This document shows positions 25,144 through 29,121 of a stretch of 29,121 nucleotides of DNA, in pieces. Position numbers and translations under genes: made by a program. This DNA is from Perlabentimonas sp046542995 (lineage in GTDB: Bacteria > Bacteroidota > Bacteroidia > Bacteroidales > Tenuifilaceae): the NCBI GenBank assembly GCA_046542995.1, contig JBKHAH010000039.1:1-29121 (forward strand), in the 5' to 3' direction. The notes below the pieces were generated by a model, which was not told where the DNA came from, did not search any database, and was given only the letters and a program-made list of their open reading frames with translations. Every line of letters begins with the position of its first letter. Positions within the stretch are counted from its first letter, which is position 1.

Positions 25144-25485
25144 TTATTTTGATAATGCTAAAAAGGCCGTAAGACCTGAGTTCTCAAGGAGGATTCTGAA
25201 ATCTTCGGGAATCTTTATATCAAATTCTGATGTTTTTCTATCTGCCTGAACATCCCACATGAATCGCTGTAGCAGCTGTACAGCTCCCAAATCAATACTC
25301 TCAACACTGTTAATTTTAACCACAAAATGGTTGTATTTTTTCAGATTGTCAATAAGAAAATCCTTCATCAACTGGGAGCTATCCAATGTGAGTTCACCCT
25401 GAATAATAAGTACTACCTCTTTTTTGCCTTTACCCTTTGCTTTAACGGGCTGTGCTTTTAGGGTAATTTTCTGTGCTTTTGCCAT
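25144..25485 (-). CDS. STAS-domain protein in the chemosensory operon
   Basis: A small 113-residue protein with a Lys-rich N-terminus (KAQPVKAKGKGKK, 10-22) and a STAS fold (about 23-113). The strand VVLIIQGELTLDSS opens the domain, and HFVVKINSVESIDLGAVQLL leads to the conserved loop. In anti-sigma-factor antagonists this loop reads D-S-x-G with a phosphorylatable Ser; here it is Asp65-Leu66-Gly67, so that Ser is missing. It therefore should not be switched by an RsbW-type kinase and may be a binding or scaffolding module. It is tightly packed, 12 bases after the coiled-coil gene and 23 bases before cheY. STAS proteins are found in some other non-flagellar chemosensory clusters. Confidence 0.85.
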   Translation of the reverse strand: MAKAQKITLKAQPVKAKGKGKKEVVLIIQGELTLDSSQLMKDFLIDNLKKYNHFVVKINSVESIDLGAVQLLQRFMWDVQADRKTSEFDIKIPEDFRILLENSGLTAFLALSK

Positions 25486-25497
25486 AGTATAATTGTT

Positions 25498-27336
25498 CTA
25501 AAACAGTTCGAAATTATCGTCATCCTCTTTATTATCAGCATTCTCAGAATCAAACTCATCATCGCCAAAAAGATCAACATCACCCTGATCCTGAGTGATT
25601 TTGTCATGAATCTGATGCTCGCTAGCCATTGTGTATTGGCTTTTTATTTGCTCATACTCCTTCTCCTTCTCAGAATCATCCTGGGTAATCTCTGCCCGAA
25701 GCATTTTGTATATGTGGTTGAATTCGGAAATTATATCAACAATAACCTTTTCGAAAAAATCGTAGTATCTAACTTTACCTATTGTTTCCCTTACATCCTT
25801 TGATATTTTTGTGCTTATGGTTCTATTCTCTTGTAGCAGATCTTTTATTTGCAGGTTCTTTTGATTCAGCTGCGAAATAATGCTGTTCATGCTAGTTGCT
25901 GACTGACCAAAAGATCCATTCTGCTTAAGCTCTTTGGATTGAATACCAGCTGAGAGATCGCCTCCTATCTGCTCAACTTTTGAAAAAACGCTCTGTATTT
26001 CATCCTTAAATTTAAGGATCTCGCTATAAAGGTTTTCAACCTGCTGTAGGGGTTTCGTTATCTCTTGGTCTTTTGTTGATGCGATATTGTATGCTTTTAG
26101 CGTGACTGCTGTAGCCTGCTCAAGCTCCTTAAGAGCTAGTGAATATTTTGAAATGCTGGAGCTGGTTTGCGTTACCTGATTGGAGATAATATCAATCCGG
26201 TTGTAAAAACTTTTCTCGGCATCAAGGAATAGTGAGAGGACAGTTGCAGAATTGCTGAGTTTCTCAATTATACCCTGCAGATGGAACTCCTCGGCATTAT
26301 CTTGCGAAATGTTTATTTCATGGCATTTTTCCGATATGTTTGTCATATCGTTACTAATGGCTATGAATTTATTGGTTATGGTTTCTATTGCTTTCTGGTA
26401 CTCCTTATTTGCATGTACCAGTTGAGCCGACTGGAGGTTAGCAATATCGCGAATTCTTACTAACATCTTTTGATGATTCTGCAGGGAGTCGTTATTCTGC
26501 TCATTGGCTGTTTTTTCCAAATCAACAATTAACTTCTTGTGAGTAGAATGTACATGCTCCATTTTTTGCCTGATAATATCATGATACTGCAGATTAGTGA
26601 TGATATCGGCAATGCTTTTGGATGAGTTCTCCGTCTTCTTTGTTACCTCGGGGATTAGCCTAGCTACCTCCTCGTGCTTCTCAGCAAAAAGGATTATTCC
26701 GTAATGGATGTTATTCAGTATATTGTCTAAATCGATTATATTCTTCCCACGAATATCCTCGAAAGCAGATAATGCTCCCTTAACATTATCCTTAAGCGTT
26801 TCAAGGTTCACCTCGTTTTGATATCCACATACCTTAAATCGATTTATGACTTCGTTGTAGCCGTGTATAACCTTCTCGTTATTTAATAAGTTCGAACTAT
26901 CTGAGGTAGAATCGGATATTTTAAGATTAGCAAGCAAGAACTTTAGGGTAAGTAGATCCTGGTTTAAATTCTTAACTGGGAAAAATATTTTATCAAGAAG
27001 CTCTAACATCTCCTTTAAATCTGAGATACTCCTGTCGAGCTTCTTGGTAAAATGGGTTTGAACTGCTTTTAAATCTTTGTATAGCGTTTCTATTCTTTTT
27101 ATTAGTGCAGCTGTTTCGCTTTCGGCAAGCTCGTTAAATATATTGGTGGCGTTACTAGAAATTAGTTTTGACTGGTTGTAGTACTGCTTAAAATCAGTAT
27201 TAAGTCCTAAAAAATCATCGGATGAGCATTGATGAAGCTGGAGTATCTTCTCATCAATATCACCAAAAATATTTATAAACTCTCGGATTGAGAATTTTCG
27301 GTTTGAGTCCTGATTTTTATTTGAGTCTTTCGTCAT
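25498..27336 (-). CDS. Long cytosolic coiled-coil protein of the chemosensory operon; proposed CheZ-like CheY phosphatase or scaffold
   Basis: A 612-residue soluble protein, almost all helical, with no signal peptide, membrane segment or enzyme domain. It lacks the methyl-accepting hairpin tip (no EAARAGE-type motif), so it is not a chemoreceptor. A helix at 249-262 reads LQYHDIIRQKMEHV, with Asp253 and Gln257 in the DxxxQ spacing of the CheZ catalytic helix (E. coli Asp143 and Gln147). A second, related helix at 523-534 (RYYDFFEKVIVD) has Lys530 in place of Gln. The tail (581-612) is acidic with DVDLFGDDEF and ends in DNFELF, similar in kind to the CheY-binding tail of CheZ. It lies between two receiver genes and the STAS/cheY/cheA genes. 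The phosphatase role is my inference; a scaffold is the alternative. Confidence 0.8.
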   Translation of the reverse strand: MTKDSNKNQDSNRKFSIREFINIFGDIDEKILQLHQCSSDDFLGLNTDFKQYYNQSKLISSNATNIFNELAESETAALIKRIETLYKDLKAVQTHFTKKLDRSISDLKEMLELLDKIFFPVKNLNQDLLTLKFLLANLKISDSTSDSSNLLNNEKVIHGYNEVINRFKVCGYQNEVNLETLKDNVKGALSAFEDIRGKNIIDLDNILNNIHYGIILFAEKHEEVARLIPEVTKKTENSSKSIADIITNLQYHDIIRQKMEHVHSTHKKLIVDLEKTANEQNNDSLQNHQKMLVRIRDIANLQSAQLVHANKEYQKAIETITNKFIAISNDMTNISEKCHEINISQDNAEEFHLQGIIEKLSNSATVLSLFLDAEKSFYNRIDIISNQVTQTSSSISKYSLALKELEQATAVTLKAYNIASTKDQEITKPLQQVENLYSEILKFKDEIQSVFSKVEQIGGDLSAGIQSKELKQNGSFGQSATSMNSIISQLNQKNLQIKDLLQENRTISTKISKDVRETIGKVRYYDFFEKVIVDIISEFNHIYKMLRAEITQDDSEKEKEYEQIKSQYTMASEHQIHDKITQDQGDVDLFGDDEFDSENADNKEDDDNFELF

Positions 27337-27384
27337 ATATAATACCTTAAAGGTATAAAATTAACTAATGATTAAAACTAAAAC

Positions 27385-27744
27385 CTATTGCAAAACAAAA
27401 TGCTTAACCTTTTGAATAAAAAGAGGAATATCAATGGGCTTGCTAAAAAAATCAACAGCACCCTGCTCCATACAGGTACTAATATTTTCATTTGATCCAA
27501 CTGCTGAAACAACTATTACGGGAATATCGGAAGTTTCTTGCTTTTGCTTAACCTCTTTTAGGAAATCGAATCCACTCACCTCAGGCATTAAAAGATCCAA
27601 TAGGATTAACTGAGGCTTTTCTTTCTCAATAATTTTAAAGGCTTCCTTTGCACCAAAAGCTGTAACGGTTTTATAGCCCTCTTCGTGCAGTATTGCCTCT
27701 AATAGCACTTGGTTCGTGGTAGAATCGTCAACAATAAGTATCAT
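27385..27744 (-). CDS. Single-domain response regulator, first gene of the chemosensory operon
   Basis: A 119-residue receiver with acidic pair DD (6-7), phospho-acceptor Asp50 in LLDLLMPEVSG, Ser80 in VVSAVG and Lys102 in SKPID. It has no output domain. It begins the operon whose promoter is at 27770-27801 and lies 48 bases before the coiled-coil gene. It may be a second CheY, or a phosphate sink competing with the cheA-linked CheY. The residues are all in place for phosphorylation. Confidence 0.93.
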   Translation of the reverse strand: MILIVDDSTTNQVLLEAILHEEGYKTVTAFGAKEAFKIIEKEKPQLILLDLLMPEVSGFDFLKEVKQKQETSDIPVIVVSAVGSNENISTCMEQGAVDFFSKPIDIPLFIQKVKHFVLQ

Positions 27745-27769
27745 AAGTACATGAAAGATTTTGTTTTAT

Positions 27770-27801
27770 CAAATTTAGGCTTAATAAACCCGATGAACAA
27801 A
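27770..27801 (-). promoter_or_regulatory. Promoter of the chemosensory operon
   Basis: Minus-strand TTTG (27798-27801), a 20-base spacer and TAAATTTG (27770-27777) match both consensus elements exactly. The predicted start is near 27763, about 20 bases before the first ATG. It would drive the six genes through cheW up to the terminator at 21900-21972. Confidence 0.8.
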
Positions 27802-27833
27802 TATTTTTTAGTGAGGTTGCTTACTTAAAAAAG

Positions 27834-27847
27834 ATGATTTACATCAT
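27834..27847. promoter_or_regulatory. Crp/Fnr-type dyad in the divergent gap
   Basis: ATGAT-TTAC-ATCAT is a perfect dyad and contains TGA-N6-TCA, the core of Crp/Fnr-family sites. It is about 77 bases upstream of the predicted operon start and 42 bases before the crp-like GTG. The adjacent Crp/Fnr protein has Glu198 and Arg202 at the positions that read TGA in FNR. Binding is inferred. Confidence 0.5.
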
Positions 27848-27888
27848 TGTTTGATTATTTTTTGTATATTTAAACTTTAACAAATAGT

Positions 27889-28596
27889 GTGCAAACATCT
27901 AATTATCAGCATATGATTTTAAATAAAGACTCGTCTTCTACTAGTTTATTCCCTTTTGAGACGCTTCTTTCAGAGGAGGAGTTAAAGATGCTTAATGCAA
28001 CTTCGAATATTGTTAGCTACATTAAGCGTGATACTATAATTAAGCAAGGTGCAAGGGTCTCTGAGATTCCGGTTGTTATCTCAGGATTAGTTAAGATATC
28101 GAGGGAAATGCGTAGGGACAAAAATATTATTCTACGTATTGCTCTTCCTGGTTCTTTCCTTGGGCTCTCATCTGTTTTTGCAGGTGAGAATTATGAGTAT
28201 TCGGTAATAGCCCTTGAACCATGCGCCGTGCAATTTATTGATATTGAAACTTTTAAAAAGCTAGTCAAGGTAAACGGTCAGTTTGGGCTTTACATTGTTG
28301 AACAGCTGAGCATTGATAATATTTTCAACATTAACAGGTTGTCGAGTTTGCTTTACAAGCAGCTTCCTGGCAGGGTGGCGGATATTATTCTGTATTTTTC
28401 GGAAGATATTTTTGAGAGTGAAGAGTTTAGCATTCCATTAACCCGCCAAGAAATAGCTGAACTGGCAGGCACAACGAAAGAAAGTTTAATCAGAACCCTC
28501 TCAGAGTTTAAGCATGATAAGATTATTGATATGAACAGGAATGTTTTCTCAATAAAAAGCATGAACATTATAAAAACGTTAAGTAGATTAGGGTAG
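27889..28596 (+). CDS. Crp/Fnr-family transcriptional regulator
   Basis: A 235-residue regulator with a cyclic-nucleotide-binding-like domain (about 25-140), a dimer helix (about 135-165) and a winged HTH (about 170-230). The domain includes SGLVKISREM and LPGSFLGLSSVFAGENY. The recognition helix, TTKESLIRTLSEF (195-207), keeps Glu198 and Arg202. It has only one cysteine (112), so it cannot hold the Fe-S cluster of FNR, and the cAMP pocket residues are not clearly conserved; the signal is unknown. The reading frame opens with GTG (27889), while an ATG at codon 9 (27913) is an equal or better start. It is transcribed away from the chemosensory operon, with a dyad between them. Confidence 0.93.
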   Translation: MQTSNYQHMILNKDSSSTSLFPFETLLSEEELKMLNATSNIVSYIKRDTIIKQGARVSEIPVVISGLVKISREMRRDKNIILRIALPGSFLGLSSVFAGENYEYSVIALEPCAVQFIDIETFKKLVKVNGQFGLYIVEQLSIDNIFNINRLSSLLYKQLPGRVADIILYFSEDIFESEEFSIPLTRQEIAELAGTTKESLIRTLSEFKHDKIIDMNRNVFSIKSMNIIKTLSRLG

Positions 28597-28602
28597 AAAG
28601 TT

Positions 28603-28610
28603 TATCTTTG
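28603..28610 (+). promoter_or_regulatory. Promoter -7 element of the plus-strand response regulator
   Basis: TATCTTTG (followed by CA) is an exact and very typical Bacteroidota -7 box, 7 bases after the crp-like stop codon. The predicted start is near 28617, giving a leader of about 28 bases. No good TTTG is present at -33. Confidence 0.6.
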
Positions 28611-28644
28611 CATCCATTATAATAATTAAATTTGCCTTTGAGTA

Positions 28645-29022
28645 ATGGGTAAAACATACAGGATACTAATTGTTGATGATATTTTCGTTAACAGGTTACT
28701 TATAAAAGAAATTGTTAAGAAGATTGATGCTAAATGCTTTGAGGCCGACAACGGGAAAAAGGCGATTGAGATATTTGAGGATGAAGAGATTGACCTTATA
28801 CTTATGGATATTGAAATGCCAGTTATGAATGGTCTGGAAACAACGAAGCATATACGAGAAAAACTATCGGCACCCAAAAAAAACATCCCCATAATTGCCT
28901 TAACGGCACATAACCCAATTACTTTTTTTGAGGATTATAAGGATGTAGGGTTCAACCAACTCATGACAAAACCTTACTCTGTAGCTAAGGTTCTTTCACT
29001 AATTGAAGAGGTTTGTAAGTAA
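28645..29022 (+). CDS. Single-domain response regulator
   Basis: A 125-residue receiver with acidic pair DD (11-12), phospho-acceptor Asp55 in LMDIEMPVMNG, Thr87 in IALTAH and Lys109 in TKPYS. The VNRLL segment after the DD pair and the IALTAH motif resemble the receivers attached to hybrid kinases more than classical CheY. It has no output domain and may receive phosphate from a hybrid kinase elsewhere. It is the last complete gene in the window and converges with another receiver gene whose stop is 9 bases away. Confidence 0.93.
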   Translation: MGKTYRILIVDDIFVNRLLIKEIVKKIDAKCFEADNGKKAIEIFEDEEIDLILMDIEMPVMNGLETTKHIREKLSAPKKNIPIIALTAHNPITFFEDYKDVGFNQLMTKPYSVAKVLSLIEEVCK

Positions 29023-29030
29023 GCAACTTT

Positions 29031-29121
29031 TTATCTATTTTTCTTTGGTCTGTATTTATATAGAAGCGAAAGAATTTTATCCTTATCAATTGGTTTAGTT
29101 ACAACCTCCTGATAGCCATTT
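29031..29121 (-). CDS. C-terminal end of a receiver-domain protein (partial)
   Basis: The last 29 codons of a minus-strand gene that enters from the right edge. The visible end reads NGYQEVVTKPIDKDKILSLL then YKYRPKKNR and a stop. TKPID with its conserved Lys and the following KILSLL helix are the usual end of a receiver domain. It could be a single-domain regulator or the receiver at the end of a hybrid histidine kinase; the window does not decide. Confidence 0.75.
   Translation of the reverse strand, partial: NGYQEVVTKPIDKDKILSLLYKYRPKKNR

Noticed and set aside
25498..27336. Coiled-coil protein as a cytosolic chemoreceptor
   Set aside because: The conserved hairpin-tip motif that contacts CheA and CheW is absent, and there are no methylation-helix signatures.
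1..29121. CRISPR arrays, tRNA or rRNA genes, prophage or transposase genes
   Set aside because: No regularly spaced repeats, cloverleaf-like sequences, rRNA stretches or mobile-element proteins were seen on reading both strands.

Overview
The window reads as chromosomal DNA of a member of the Bacteroidota, most likely a Bacteroidales/Marinilabiliales-type lineage. The reasons are AT-rich DNA, start codons without Shine-Dalgarno sequences, repeated promoters of the phylum-specific TTTG-(N19-22)-TAnnTTTG type, an enlarged SecA (1094 aa), a DUF4407 membrane protein, and a DnaX tau tail typical of the phylum. This is inference from sequence features; no search was run.

Layout. (1) 1-911: an ArsR-type repressor and the start of an ABC exporter ATPase, in one minus-strand operon with a palindromic operator at the promoter. 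(2) 912-1620: a non-coding stretch with imperfect inverted repeats, then one small plus-strand membrane protein. (3) 1707-11751, all minus strand: a beta-lactamase-like serine hydrolase, a threonine aldolase-like PLP enzyme, arginyl-tRNA synthetase, an S9 peptidase lipoprotein and SecA. Most have their own promoters; this is ordinary core genome. (4) 12025-12534: ferritin with promoter and terminator. (5) 12631-21718, minus strand: an apparent operon cheR - histidine-kinase-like ATPase - cheD - cheB - DUF4407 protein - GAF/PAS sensor - dnaX. (6) 22113-27744, minus strand, ending in a strong terminator: response regulator - long coiled-coil protein - STAS protein - cheY - cheA - cheW, driven by a near-perfect promoter at 27770-27801. 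(7) 27889-29121: a divergent Crp/Fnr regulator, another single-domain response regulator, and the C-terminal end of a third receiver gene.

How they fit. Regions 5 and 6 encode a near-complete chemosensory pathway: CheA, CheW, CheY, the adaptation enzymes CheR, CheB and CheD, and extra receivers. No methyl-accepting receptor and no flagellar gene is present in the window. Receptors must be encoded elsewhere, and the output may be gliding, pili or another response.

Most interesting points. (a) The 612-aa coiled-coil protein carries a CheZ-like DxxxQ helix motif (D253/Q257) and an acidic, Phe-ended tail resembling the CheY-docking tail of CheZ; I propose it as an unrecognised CheY phosphatase or CheY-binding scaffold. 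(b) The histidine-kinase-like protein between cheR and cheD has Asn where the phospho-accepting His should be. (c) dnaX is split at an A11 run exactly at the gamma/tau boundary, as expected for slippage-programmed gamma/tau synthesis or a homopolymer error. (d) A membrane GAF/PAS sensor with no output domain sits next to a DUF4407 protein. (e) A Crp/Fnr-type TGA-N6-TCA dyad lies in the divergent region between the crp-like gene and the chemosensory operon.
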